Source: an uncultured Lachnospiraceae bacterium (GTDB lineage Bacteria; Bacillota; Clostridia; Lachnospirales; Lachnospiraceae). From it: a stretch of 35,857 nt of DNA. Position numbers and translations under genes: made by a program. The stretch is taken from positions 1 to 35,857 of the forward strand of contig CANQTH010000025.1 in NCBI GenBank assembly GCA_947626795.1, read 5' to 3'. The notes beneath the pieces were generated by a model. The model was not told where the DNA came from. It did not search any database and saw nothing but the letters and a program-made list of their open reading frames with translations. Below, in pieces: positions 25,976-35,300 of this stretch (positions are counted from its first letter, which is position 1; every line of letters begins with the position of its first letter).

Positions 25976-27130
25976 ATGAAGGAAGAATATGAACTGACGA
26001 TACTGATGCCTTGCTTAAACGAGGCGGAGACGCTGGCCGTCTGCATTGAGAAGGCGAAGACGTTTCTGCAGGAAAGCGGCGTAAACGGCGAGATCGTGAT
26101 CGCGGACAACGGAAGCACGGATGGATCTAAGCAGATCGCGAAAGAGCATGGCGCGCGCGTCGTGGAGGTGGAAGAGAAAGGATACGGGGCCGCGCTGATC
26201 GGCGGCTGCAACGGGGCGCGCGGGAAGTACGTGATCATGGGAGACGCGGACGACAGCTATGATTTCCTGCATCTGACGCCGTTTGTGGAAAAATTGCGCG
26301 AGGGCTACGACTTGGTGATGGGCAACCGGTTCAAGGGCGGGATCGAGCCGGGCGCGATGCCGCCGCTTCACCGTTACCTGGGCAATCCGGTCCTGTCTTT
26401 CATCGCGAGGTTGTTTTTCCCATGCAAGATCGGGGATTACCACTGCGGGCTGCGCGGGTATAACCGGGAGGCTATCCAGGGCCTCGGCCTGGTTACGACC
26501 GGGATGGAATATGCCAGCGAGATGGTGGTGAAGGCGACGCTGAACCACCTGAAGATCGCGGAAGTTCCGACGACGCTGAAAAAAGACGGGCGTTCCCACG
26601 CCCCGCACTTGAGGAGCTGGTCGGACGGCTGGCGGCATTTGAAATTCCTGCTGATGCACAGCCCGAACTGGCTCTTCATGTATCCGGGGCTTGCGCTGTT
26701 TCTGATCGGCCTGGTCCTGACGGTGACGCTAAGCATTGGGAATATCCGGATCGGCTCGGTCGGGCTTGGCGTGCATACGCTCATGTATGCGGCCGCCGCG
26801 ATGATGGTAGGATCGAACCTGGTCATGTTTTCCCTGTTTGTCCGGTCTTACGCCGGGGTGACGGGATTTATCCCGACGGAGGGCAAGCTGGACAAATGGC
26901 TGGAAAAGACGTCGATGGAAAAGGGCGTCGTGATCGGGATCGTTTTGTTCCTGCTCGGGATCATCGGGACGGTCATTGCGTTCTGCATCTGGGGCAAGAC
27001 CGGGTTCGGCGGGCTTACTCCGGAAAAGATGATGCGGATCACGATCCCGGCCATGCTTTTTATCGTAGTGGGGATCGAGATCATATTTGGCAGCTTTTTC
27101 ATCGGGATCCTGCATATTAAGCACAAGTGA
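25976..27130 (+). CDS. Membrane-anchored GT2 glycosyltransferase (polyprenyl-phosphate type)
   Basis: 384 residues. The N-terminal GT-A domain has LTILMPCLNEAETL, IADNGSTDGS and MGDADDSYD (D90-D93 as metal ligands), typical of dolichol-phosphate mannosyltransferase-like enzymes that load a sugar onto undecaprenyl phosphate. The middle contains GDYHCGLRGYNREA and HLRSWSDGWRHLKFLL, also characteristic of this branch. Four hydrophobic segments follow (about 230-250, 262-282, 315-337, 355-376). Such an enzyme would supply the lipid-linked donor for a GT-C enzyme, for which the DUF2142 protein or the large membrane protein downstream are candidates. GGGAGGA is 8 bases before ATG. Confidence 0.88.
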   Translation: MKEEYELTILMPCLNEAETLAVCIEKAKTFLQESGVNGEIVIADNGSTDGSKQIAKEHGARVVEVEEKGYGAALIGGCNGARGKYVIMGDADDSYDFLHLTPFVEKLREGYDLVMGNRFKGGIEPGAMPPLHRYLGNPVLSFIARLFFPCKIGDYHCGLRGYNREAIQGLGLVTTGMEYASEMVVKATLNHLKIAEVPTTLKKDGRSHAPHLRSWSDGWRHLKFLLMHSPNWLFMYPGLALFLIGLVLTVTLSIGNIRIGSVGLGVHTLMYAAAAMMVGSNLVMFSLFVRSYAGVTGFIPTEGKLDKWLEKTSMEKGVVIGIVLFLLGIIGTVIAFCIWGKTGFGGLTPEKMMRITIPAMLFIVVGIEIIFGSFFIGILHIKHK

Positions 27131-27430
27131 TGAAACAGCCGGGACTTTGCGCATGGCGCAAGGCCCGTAAGGATACGAAGGCTGGGCTGTTACGGAATGA
27201 TGAAACAGGTCGAGGCTTTGCGTTTGACGTAAGACCCGTAAGGGTACGAAGGCTGGGCCGTTACTGAATGATGAAACAGGCCGGGACTTTGCGCATGGCG
27301 CAAGGTCCGTAAGGATACGAAGGCGGCGGGGAGGCCGGGTTGTTACTGAATGATGAAACAGGCCGGGACTTTGCGCATGGCGCAAAGCCCGTAAGGATAC
27401 AAAAGCGGCGGGGAGGCCGGAAGGCTGAGC
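27129..27430 (+). repeat. Array of four dispersed hairpin repeats
   Basis: Four tandem copies start with GATGAAACAG at 27129, 27199, 27270 and 27352 (spacing 70, 71 and 82). Each has a stem CTTTGCGC-atg-GCGCAAgG or a degenerate form of it, then CCGTAAGG; the first three end in GTTAC-n-GAAT. The first copy begins at the stop codon of the glycosyltransferase. The fourth runs into the ribosome site of the next gene. No gene is supported in this stretch. Confidence 0.9.
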
Positions 27431-27457
27431 CGCCGCCGGGGGATGAGGATTGCGCAA

Positions 27458-29494
27458 ATGGGAAAAACGTGGGGGAAAAATCGGAAATGGGCGTTCGGGC
27501 TTGTCTTGGCGGGGATGTTCCTGGCGAAGATGCTGCTGCTGCGCGGCCTGACGATTTACCCGCTTCCTTCCGCGGCCTGCGACGACGGCCTGCTGGAGCG
27601 GTGGGCGTGGAATATCCTGGGAGGAGACTGGCTGGGGCCGTTCTCCTGCTATACGTTTACGAAAGAAGCGGGGTTTTCCGTGTATCTGGCAGCTCTCTAC
27701 CGCCTGCGCCTGCCGTACATCTTCGCCACGAACCTGCTGTATGCGGCGGGATGCCTGGCCTTGCTCTACGCCGTGAGCCATATGGTAAAGGGAAAAAAGC
27801 TCTTGGCGGCCATTTACGCAGTTCTTTTGTTCTGCCCGATCCTGACGGCGGCGGAGACGGGGCAGCGCGTCTACCGGAACGGCCTGGGGGCTGCGCTGAC
27901 CGTCTGGGTCGTCGGATGTGTGCTGAACCTCTATTTTGAGATCGGGGAAGTGCCTGTTTGGAGGAACCTCTTGTGGGCGGCCGCGGCGGCCGGAAGCCTT
28001 GGCTTCTTGTGGGAAACGAAAAGCGACACAGTCTGGCTCGTGCCGTTTGTCGCGGCGGTTCTGGCGGTCGCGGCAGTCCGGACGGCCAGGAGCCGGAAGG
28101 GGGCGGCCATGCTCAAGCGCCTGGCGCTGCTGGCCCTGCCGCTTTGCGGCATCGTCCTTAGCGTGAAGGCGGCGGATCTGATCAATGTCCATAAGTACGG
28201 GGCGTCCGGCGTCCCATATTACGATTCTGCCCTGTCGCTGATGCTGGGGATCGATTTCGCGGACGCGACGGAAAAGGTAAGCCTTTCGAAAGAAGATTTC
28301 GGGCGGCTGTGCGAGACGTCGCCTGCCCTGGCGTCAGTCCGGGGCGAGGTGGAGCGGCAGATGGAGCGGTACGACGCCTGGGACACCCAGCCGGGGGACG
28401 GGAACGTGGAGGACGGCTGGATCGGCTGGGCGTTGGCCACGGGCTTTGAAAAGGCCGGGCGTTACGAAAGCTGCGCGGAGGCGGGGAACTTTTACCGCCA
28501 GGTGTATGAGGAGCTGTCCGCTGCAGTGGATCGCGGCGAACTTGCGCTTGCGGACAAGCCGTTTCTGGCGTCCTTCCATATGGCGACGGGGCGGCAGAGA
28601 AAGGAGCTGCTCGGGACAGTCTGGGAGATCTGGCGATATGTCGCCGGGCATGGGGAGCTTACGTCCGAGGTTTACGAGCCAAAGGATGAGGAGATCCCGG
28701 GATGCCGGGAATTTGGGCGGCTGACGCGCAGCGAGGTCAGCTATGGGAAGATCGAGGGGGATTATTACCTCAACGGCTGGGTCTTGTATCCCGGCCATAA
28801 GCTGAGCGGGCTTGAGGTTTATGTCGAGGATGCGGAAGGGAACCGCGCGGCGCGCGTCCGTTTCCGGGAGAGCCGGGACATCGGATGGCAGTATCGGGAG
28901 CTTGAGAACGCGGGGGCGGGAGAATGCCGTTTCGATATGAAATGGGATTACGGCGGCGCAGAGGACGACCCGGCGTTTTACCTTGCCGCCTATGAAGGCG
29001 GGACGCTGGTGGAGCGGACGGAGATCACCCGGGACGGCCTCGCGGGCGGCCGGAAGGGCGCGCAGATCGGCTCGGTTGACGTATACGTCACAAGAAAAGA
29101 GCAGGAGGAAGTCCGGCAGGGGGCGGCGCGGGCCGCCGCGCGGTGCAACGCGGTGTCCGGCATTTATCGGACGCTCGGCGGCCTGCTGTCCTGGGGAGGC
29201 CTGGCGGCGTACGCGGCGTTCACGGCCCTGGCGGTCTGGGAATGGCGGAAAAAGCAGTTTGGCACGGTAAATCCCTGGCTGGTGTCCACCGGGCTTGGGC
29301 TGAGCCTGTTGCTGCTGTTTTTTGGGATCGCGGTCACGCATCTGGAAAATTGCCCGGCCGTCAATTATATGTATCTGAGCGCGGCTTATCCGCTGCTTGA
29401 GCTGATCTCGCTGCTGTCGGCCATCCAGTGCGCGCAGTGCGCGGGCAGGCTCGCGCGGGAGAAGAAGGCGGCGGGGCGCGGGGAAGGCGCGTAG
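27458..29494 (+). CDS. Large membrane protein with extracytoplasmic insert, GT-C-like
   Basis: 678 residues from ATG 27458, chosen because TGAGGA (27444-27449) is 8 bases upstream; an ATG at 27443 has its G-run directly abutting it. The first half has about eight hydrophobic segments, the last part about three, and between them (about 245-555) lies a soluble region. That region includes a beta-rich section (YYLNGWVLYPGHKLSGLEVY onward, about 438-550) which resembles a small sandwich domain. An early acidic pair CDDGLLERW near residue 42, after the first helix, fits the GT-C/GT39-like layout. I do not recognise a named family. The neighbours imply a role in glycan transfer or modification at the outer face. 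Confidence 0.75.
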   Translation: MGKTWGKNRKWAFGLVLAGMFLAKMLLLRGLTIYPLPSAACDDGLLERWAWNILGGDWLGPFSCYTFTKEAGFSVYLAALYRLRLPYIFATNLLYAAGCLALLYAVSHMVKGKKLLAAIYAVLLFCPILTAAETGQRVYRNGLGAALTVWVVGCVLNLYFEIGEVPVWRNLLWAAAAAGSLGFLWETKSDTVWLVPFVAAVLAVAAVRTARSRKGAAMLKRLALLALPLCGIVLSVKAADLINVHKYGASGVPYYDSALSLMLGIDFADATEKVSLSKEDFGRLCETSPALASVRGEVERQMERYDAWDTQPGDGNVEDGWIGWALATGFEKAGRYESCAEAGNFYRQVYEELSAAVDRGELALADKPFLASFHMATGRQRKELLGTVWEIWRYVAGHGELTSEVYEPKDEEIPGCREFGRLTRSEVSYGKIEGDYYLNGWVLYPGHKLSGLEVYVEDAEGNRAARVRFRESRDIGWQYRELENAGAGECRFDMKWDYGGAEDDPAFYLAAYEGGTLVERTEITRDGLAGGRKGAQIGSVDVYVTRKEQEEVRQGAARAAARCNAVSGIYRTLGGLLSWGGLAAYAAFTALAVWEWRKKQFGTVNPWLVSTGLGLSLLLLFFGIAVTHLENCPAVNYMYLSAAYPLLELISLLSAIQCAQCAGRLAREKKAAGRGEGA

Positions 29495-29616
29495 GATTCG
29501 GAGCAAAAAGAACGGCCAAGCGTCCGGATATGCGCGAGAACAGCGCGGGCGCGCAGGATTCGGAGCAAAAAGAACGGCCAAACGTCCGGATATGCGCAGG
29601 AACGGCGCGGACGTTT
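29493..29616 (+). repeat. 62-bp direct duplication before the flippase gene
   Basis: Two copies begin AGGATTCGGAGCAAAAAGAA at 29493 and 29555; the first about 45 bases differ by only a few substitutions. In the second copy AAACGTCCG (29580-29588) can pair with CGGACGTTT (29608-29616) to give a hairpin. The unit fills the 146-base gap and contains no gene. It begins at the stop codon of the preceding gene. Confidence 0.88.
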
Positions 29617-29640
29617 GGGATCAGATAAGAAGGGATGGAA

Positions 29641-31065
29641 ATGGGAAAAGAGAGGGCGGAAAATCTGAAAAATATCGTTCTGGTGGTAAGCAGCAATGTC
29701 CTGACGATCGTCGTTTCCCTGCTGCTGGGCTTTTTCCTGCCCAAGGAGATGAGCATCCCGGATTACGCGAATTACAGGGGCTACATCCTCTATATCGCTT
29801 ATGCGGGCTTTTTTCATATCGGCCTGGTGAACGGCATCTACTTAAAATACGGAAACATGAGCCTGGCGCAGCTCCCGAAGCGGGAGTTTTGCGCGTACAG
29901 CCGCTTCATGTTCTGGCTGCAGGCTGCGGCCGCCGCGGTTTTGGCGCTTGCGCTCGGCGCGGCCTCATTTTTCCTGGAAACGGAAAAGACGGTGATGTTC
30001 GCGTTTGTCATCATCAATATCCCGCTGGTGAACATCAAGTGGTTCTATTCGTCCATCAACCAGTTTACGAAACGTTTCGCGCCGGATAGCTATGTGACGT
30101 ATCTCCAGAACGTGCTGAACCTGCTGATGGCGGTTTGCGTCTTGTGGTTCGGCTGGCGTGATTTTGAGTGGGTCCTGGTGTTCACGACGGTGAATAACGC
30201 GGTCTGCATGGCGATCGTCATGTGGCAGAACCGGGAGGTCTTTATCGGGAAATGCGCAAAGCTGCGGGACACGCCCGTCGCGCCGATGGTGAGGAGCGGG
30301 TTTTTCCTGATGCTCAGCGAGTTCGTGGGGATCATGATCTTGAGCATTGACAGCGTGTTCGTGGACAATCTGTTCAGCCAGACGGAGTTTGCCATGTATA
30401 CGTTCGCCGTGTCGGTCATCGCGGTCATCTTCATGCTGATCACGGCGGTGTCCAACCTGGTTTACCCTTATCTTGTCCGGGCGCGCGAAGAAAAATATGC
30501 GGAATATTATACGCTGATGAGCGACGCGCTGGTTATTTTGAGCCTGTTTTCCATGCTCGCTTTTTATGCGGCGGAATTTATCATCCTGCATTGGCTCGAT
30601 AAGTTCGTGCCGAGCATCCCGGTCGTGGCGATCCTGTTCGGGACGGTGCTGTTCCGTACCGTCATCACGCTCGTGTGCGGGAATTATTTTAAGGTGCTGA
30701 AAATGATCCCGGAATATACGAAGAACAATATATTTGCGGTCGCGATCTCCTTTGCGGCGAACGTGTTCGCCTATCTGGCGTTCCATGACTATCGGGCCAT
30801 TGCCGTGGCGAGCCTGGCGTCGTTCCTCGTCTGGTATCTGGTGACGGACCGCATTTTCATCCGGCGGATGCGCATCCCGTTTCGGAGCTGCGTCCCGCGG
30901 TACTTGTGCATCCTCCTGTGCTATGCGGCGTTCTATCTGACGGTTGGGCTGGATCCCGTCCCGGCGTTCTTTTTGTATCTTGCCGCGGTATGCGTAAGCT
31001 GCCTGTTGTGCTACGGAAGGCAGGCGGGCCGCGCGTTATCCCATATGCGTGAGTGGAAAAAGTGA
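29641..31065 (+). CDS. Oligosaccharide flippase, Wzx-like polysaccharide exporter
   Basis: 474 residues with about twelve to fourteen hydrophobic segments and few charged loops, the layout of the MOP-superfamily Wzx/RfbX flippases that move undecaprenyl-linked repeat units across the membrane. The N-terminus NIVLVVSSNVLTIVVSLLLGFFLPKEMSIPDY, split across the first helix, is characteristic, and DSVFVDNLFSQTEFAMYTFAVSV occurs mid-protein. ATG 29641 is preferred over 29635 because the AAGGG ribosome site abuts the latter but is 6 bases from the former. The presence of a flippase points to a Wzx/Wzy-like route, yet no clear Wzy polymerase or Wzz is visible; one of the two large membrane proteins could fill that place. 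The final codons are duplicated downstream. Confidence 0.85.
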   Translation: MGKERAENLKNIVLVVSSNVLTIVVSLLLGFFLPKEMSIPDYANYRGYILYIAYAGFFHIGLVNGIYLKYGNMSLAQLPKREFCAYSRFMFWLQAAAAAVLALALGAASFFLETEKTVMFAFVIINIPLVNIKWFYSSINQFTKRFAPDSYVTYLQNVLNLLMAVCVLWFGWRDFEWVLVFTTVNNAVCMAIVMWQNREVFIGKCAKLRDTPVAPMVRSGFFLMLSEFVGIMILSIDSVFVDNLFSQTEFAMYTFAVSVIAVIFMLITAVSNLVYPYLVRAREEKYAEYYTLMSDALVILSLFSMLAFYAAEFIILHWLDKFVPSIPVVAILFGTVLFRTVITLVCGNYFKVLKMIPEYTKNNIFAVAISFAANVFAYLAFHDYRAIAVASLASFLVWYLVTDRIFIRRMRIPFRSCVPRYLCILLCYAAFYLTVGLDPVPAFFLYLAAVCVSCLLCYGRQAGRALSHMREWKK

Positions 31066-31152
31066 GCGGCGTGCGTAAGCTGCCTGTTGTGCTACGGAAG
31101 GCAGGCGGGCCGCGCGTTATCCCATATGCGGGAATGGAAAAAGTGGGAGGCC
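30991..31152 (+). repeat. 81-bp tandem duplication at the flippase 3' end
   Basis: The copy at 30991-31071 contains the last ~25 codons and stop of the flippase gene; the copy at 31072-31152 repeats it almost exactly, both opening TGCGTAAGCTGCCTGTTGTG. The period equals 27 codons, so the second copy keeps the frame (CYGRQAGRALSHM) but lies beyond the stop. It ends at the stop codon of the convergent glycosyltransferase gene, filling the gap of 90 bases. Confidence 0.92.
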
Positions 31153-31155
31153 TGC

Positions 31156-32088
31156 TTAGATCTTCCCGAGCAGGAACAGGATGCGGATCGCGAGTTCCCC
31201 CGCAAGGCGCGCGCGGAGGCGCTTTGGGTAGCAGGCTTTTTTGATCTGCCGCAGGAAGCTGTTCGGCGCGGTGAAGAGCGAAAGGGTCTTTTGCTGCTCT
31301 TTCGAGAGGCGTCCCTGGAACGTTTCCTGGAAATGGCGGAGGCATTCCTTACTGTCGGTCATGGCCGTGCCGCCGATCTCATTTTGGATAAAGCTGCGAA
31401 AGAGGTTGGCGTTGCTGGAATCTTCCGCCGTCACTGCGCTCGCGTGGCGGATATGCCGCGCGGTGCAGCGGGGATCGGAGACGACCGTGCCAAAGCACGC
31501 CGCGCCGCGCAGCAGCCAGCGGTCGTGCATTTCGTTCCCGGGATCCGCTTTTAACACCAGTTCCTGGCGCGCCGTTTCGTTGAAGAGCAGCACGAACCCG
31601 GAAGCCGGGGTGTAATAAAGGGTGTCCGTGAGCGCGATCCGCTCTTTTTGGCGTGGGGAACGCCGCAAAAAGTCCCCGGCGTCGGTATAGTATTCGTAAG
31701 CGGAGAAGTAGACGCCGGGCTTGTTTTTGGGCATTTTTTCCTCGGCGGCCTCCACCGCCCATTGGATCTTGGCTGGATACCAGACGTCGTCCTGGTCGCA
31801 GAACGCGTAGTAATCCGCGGGGGCGCATTCTCTTAGGATCTGATAGAATGAGGCGGGGCAGCGCAGGTTCTTCCCGCCGCTTTCCAGCAAAATGATCTTC
31901 GGCCCGGCCGAATGGCTGGAAATATATTCTTTGAGCAAAGGAACCGTATGGTCGGTTGAGCCGTCGTCCCGGATGTAAATGGTGAAATTCGGGTAAGTCT
32001 GGGCGAGAAGGCTGTCTAGCTGCCTTTCGATATATCCGCTGCCATTGTAGGCGGCGAGCAAAACGTTCACGCTTGGCATAGCGTCCAT
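31156..32088 (-). CDS. GT2 glycosyltransferase (rhamnosyltransferase-like)
   Basis: 310 residues on the minus strand, the only reversed gene in the polysaccharide locus. The GT-A motifs are NVLLAAYNGSGYIERQLDSL, IRDDGSTDHT and YYAFCDQDDVWYPAKIQW; EMHDRWL corresponds to the HDWW motif of its paralog at the other end of the locus. It should act in the cytoplasm on the same or an alternative glycan. A strong site AAGGAGGA lies about 8 bases before the ATG at 32088. Its promoter and leader contain one copy of the dispersed hairpin repeat. It converges with the flippase gene, from which it is separated only by the 81-bp duplication. Confidence 0.9.
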   Translation of the reverse strand: MDAMPSVNVLLAAYNGSGYIERQLDSLLAQTYPNFTIYIRDDGSTDHTVPLLKEYISSHSAGPKIILLESGGKNLRCPASFYQILRECAPADYYAFCDQDDVWYPAKIQWAVEAAEEKMPKNKPGVYFSAYEYYTDAGDFLRRSPRQKERIALTDTLYYTPASGFVLLFNETARQELVLKADPGNEMHDRWLLRGAACFGTVVSDPRCTARHIRHASAVTAEDSSNANLFRSFIQNEIGGTAMTDSKECLRHFQETFQGRLSKEQQKTLSLFTAPNSFLRQIKKACYPKRLRARLAGELAIRILFLLGKI

Positions 32089-32112
32089 GCCGATCTCCTC
32101 CTTTTTTGCGGA

Positions 32113-32156
32113 TCATGCTTTGCGGCAAGCGCAAAGTCCTGGGCCGTTACGGAATC
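32113..32156 (+). repeat. Dispersed hairpin repeat, copy in divergent intergenic region
   Basis: CTTTGCG (32118-32124) and CGCAAAG (32130-32136) form a stem with a 5-base loop, followed by TCCTGGGCCGTTACGGAAT, the same tail as at 2807-2829 and in the 27-kb array. It lies in the transcribed leader of the minus-strand glycosyltransferase gene. Confidence 0.75.
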
Positions 32157-32184
32157 ATTATACATGGAAGAAGGAAATTTTAAA
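32157..32184 (-). promoter_or_regulatory. Candidate promoter of the minus-strand glycosyltransferase
   Basis: On the minus strand, TATAAT (plus-strand 32157-32162) is preceded at 16 bases by TTTAAA (plus-strand 32179-32184), a 4/6 match to the -35 consensus. Transcription would start near 32150 and run through the hairpin repeat into the gene starting at 32088. Confidence 0.5.
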
Positions 32185-32194
32185 AGGGGAAAGA

Positions 32195-32223
32195 TTGTAT
32201 TTTCCTGCCAGAAACGTTATAAT
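32195..32223 (+). promoter_or_regulatory. Sigma-A promoter of the surface-protein gene
   Basis: TTGTAT (32195-32200), a 17-base spacer and an exact TATAAT (32218-32223). Transcription would start near 32230, about 90 bases before the ATG at 32320. Only 11 bases separate it from the divergent minus-strand -35 box, so the two promoters could share a regulator. Confidence 0.72.
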
Positions 32224-32319
32224 AAGTACCGTTGGCCGGGACTTGCGGGCCGCGCGCTGCCTGCGCGCGCTGCAGGGCGACGGTCTCGGATATACATACG
32301 GAAGAGAAGGGGCTGGCAT

Positions 32320-35300
32320 ATGGGAAAACGAATCATTTCCCTGCTTTTGGCGGCGGCCCTCCTGTGCGGCGGCGGGCCGGGATCGGCCAGGGCGGCGCAG
32401 GCGATCGGCGCCGCGCGGCCGGGGCAGGCGGAAACAGGGATAAGCGATACAAAGACAAAAGAGGCTGGAAAAGATGCGGAAGCCGCGCCGGGAAGCCAGA
32501 ATGGCGGAAACACGGGCGGAACGGGAAGCGAGAATAGCGGAAACGCAGGCGGAACGGGAAGCGAAAACAGCGGAAACGCGGGCGGAACGGGAAGCGAAAA
32601 CAGCGGGAACGCGGGCGGAACGGGAAGCGAAAACAGCGGAAACACGGGCGGAACGGGAAGCGAGGACGGCGGGAACGCGGGCGGAACGGGAAGCGAGGAC
32701 GGCGGGAACGCAGGCGGAACGGGAAACGAGGACGGCGGGAACGCGGGCGACGCGGAAGAGCCGGGAGCGCGTTATTATACGATCACGTTCGACATGGCGG
32801 GCGGGCAGACCGCGGAAGGGATCACATATACGTTCCAGATCGTCGGGGCGGGCGAGACGCCCTCGGTTGACAGCGTGAAGATCCCCGAGCGGGTCGGCTA
32901 CCTTTTCCAGGGCTGGAAAGACGGGGATGGGGAATTTTATTTCTTTGACAGACCCGTCTGGGAGGACGTCGCCCTGTACGCCGCATGGCAGCCGATCGCG
33001 TATACCGTCCGTTTCGAGGGCGGCTCGGGGATCGGGACGCCTCCGGCGGACATGGAATTTACATACGATGAGGAACAGCGGCTCCCGGAAAACCCATTTT
33101 ACCTGAAAGGATACGCGTTTGCCGGATGGAAGGCGGGCAACGGGGAAGTTTTCCAGGCGGGCGCGCTGGTGAAGAACTTAACGGCCCAAAAGGACGGGAC
33201 GGTCGTTTTGCGCGCCATTTGGAAAGTCGGGAAGTACAGCGTCTTTTTCCAGCCGAACGGCGGCGCGGGAAATATGACGAGCCAGGTATTCTCCTGCGGG
33301 AAAGGGAAGAAGCTTGCCAGGAACCGATATCAGCGCGCGGGCTATACGTTTGCGGGCTGGAATACGAAAAGAGACGGGACGGGGACCTGGTATGGAAACC
33401 GCCAGAGCGTGAAGGACTTAGCCTCGGAGGACGGGGCCGTGATCACGCTGTATGCGATGTGGAAGGGCGTCCCTTATAAGGTGCGTTACGACGGGAACGG
33501 CGCGGAAGGCGGGAGCATGCAGGACAGCAGCCATGTGTACGGGACGGCGAGCCGTCTTTTCGCGAACCGCTTCTGGAAGCGGGGCTATGTCTTTGCGGGC
33601 TGGTCGCTTGAGGCGAACGGGACGGGGCGGATCTATAAGGACAGGTCGGAAGTCCGCACATTGTCCGTAAAGAAGGATAAGACGGTCACGCTTTATGCGA
33701 AATGGAGCCTTGCGAGCTATGCGCTCACGTATGACACGAACGGGGGGAAGCTGAGCGCTTCCGCCAGGCGGCGGTATACGATGAACACAGCGACGTTCCT
33801 GCTGCCAAGGCCCACGCGGAAGGGGTATGATTTTGACGGATGGTATTATGACAAGGCGTTCCGCTCCCGCGTCGGGGAGATCAAAAAGGGCAGCACGGGG
33901 AATCGGATGCTGTACGCAAAGTGGGTGCGCTGTTCCGGGAAAGTGAGGCGGGACGCCGTCAAGCTCACTTCCTGCGAGGCGGCCGGGCCGGGGAAAGTAA
34001 AGATCCGGGCGTCTGTCCGCAGGCGCGTGGCAAGTTCGGACGATTACTATTACCTCGTGTACGTGAACCCGATCAGCCAGAAAGCGTACCGGGCCGCCGC
34101 GAAGACGTATAAGAAAGGCAAGCTCTCGTTTTCCTTGAATGCGGCGGAAAACCAGGGATACGTTGTGTCCCGGTTCGGGATCGCCGTCAAAAAAGGCGGG
34201 AAGTACCGCCTAGTCAGCAACGCGTCTTATGTGTCGAAGCCTGAGAGGGCGGCGCGGAACAAGAAAAAATACAGGCCCGGGGAGACGAAAAAGGGGCTTC
34301 AGTATTATTCAGACATGAGCGAGGTCACGGAATGCGGGGCGAAGCAGCTATTCCTGAACCTTACGGTTTACGATGTGTGCGCCAATGGGAACATCCCTTA
34401 CGAATACAATGGGCGGACGTATTATTTCAAAAATATGGACAAATACAAGCAGATCGTGGAGGAGTGCAACAAAAGGGACATCGTCGTCACGATGCAGGTG
34501 ATGCTGAACTGGGTGCCGGGGCATACGAACCTGATCCATCCGTCCGCCAGGAAGCGGGGCGCGGCACCGTATTATACCTGGAATATCTATTCCACGGAGG
34601 CGCGCGAGGAAGCGGAAGCGATCTTTTGTTATCTTGGCGAGACGTTCGGGAAAAAGAACCGCTATGTGTCCAATTGGATCCTGGGGAATGAGGTGAACAG
34701 CCCCAAAGGCTGGAATTATGATGGGGGTCTGTCGGAGCATTCTTACGTCCGGACGTACGCCTACGCGTTCCGCGCCCTGTATTACGCGGTGAGGAGCCAG
34801 TATGCGAACGCCCATGTGTTCATCTGCACGGATCACCAGTGGAACAGCGCGCAGGCCGGGGGCTATACGGCGAAGAGCCTGATCGCGTCCTTCCAGAGGC
34901 AGCTTGGCAAGTTCCAGAAAGGGCTGAAATGGAACCTGGCGTACCACGCGTACTCCTATCCGCTGACGTATACGAACGTCTGGGAGGGGTATGGCGTGAC
35001 GAACCGCGCGGATACGCCGTATGTCACGATGCGGAACTTAAAAGTGCTTACGGGCTATATCCGCAAAAAATACGGGAAGTCCGTGCGCATCATCTTGTCC
35101 GAGCAGGGCTATTCTTCCACCTGGGGGCAGAAGAACCAGGCGGCGGCGATCGCCTACAGCTATTACGTCGCGGCCTGCGACCCGATGGTGGACGCGTTTA
35201 TCATCCGCAGTTACCGCGACCATCCGACCGAGGTGGCGCAGGGGCTGCGGATGGGGATCAAAGGCAAAGAGGCGTTCTGGACGTTTAAATATATGGACAC

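Noticed and set aside
26729-28192. Long minus-strand open frame of 487 codons
   Set aside because: It is antisense to two well-supported genes and runs through the hairpin array; high GC leaves the opposite strand free of stops. Its translation is low-complexity Arg/Pro/Gln-rich.
31087-31554. Plus-strand frame after the flippase
   Set aside because: Formed by the duplicated flippase end and antisense to the minus-strand glycosyltransferase.
32491-32748. Possible CRISPR-like array
   Set aside because: The 33-bp units are contiguous with no unique spacers, keep the reading frame and encode a low-complexity linker; no cas genes are present.
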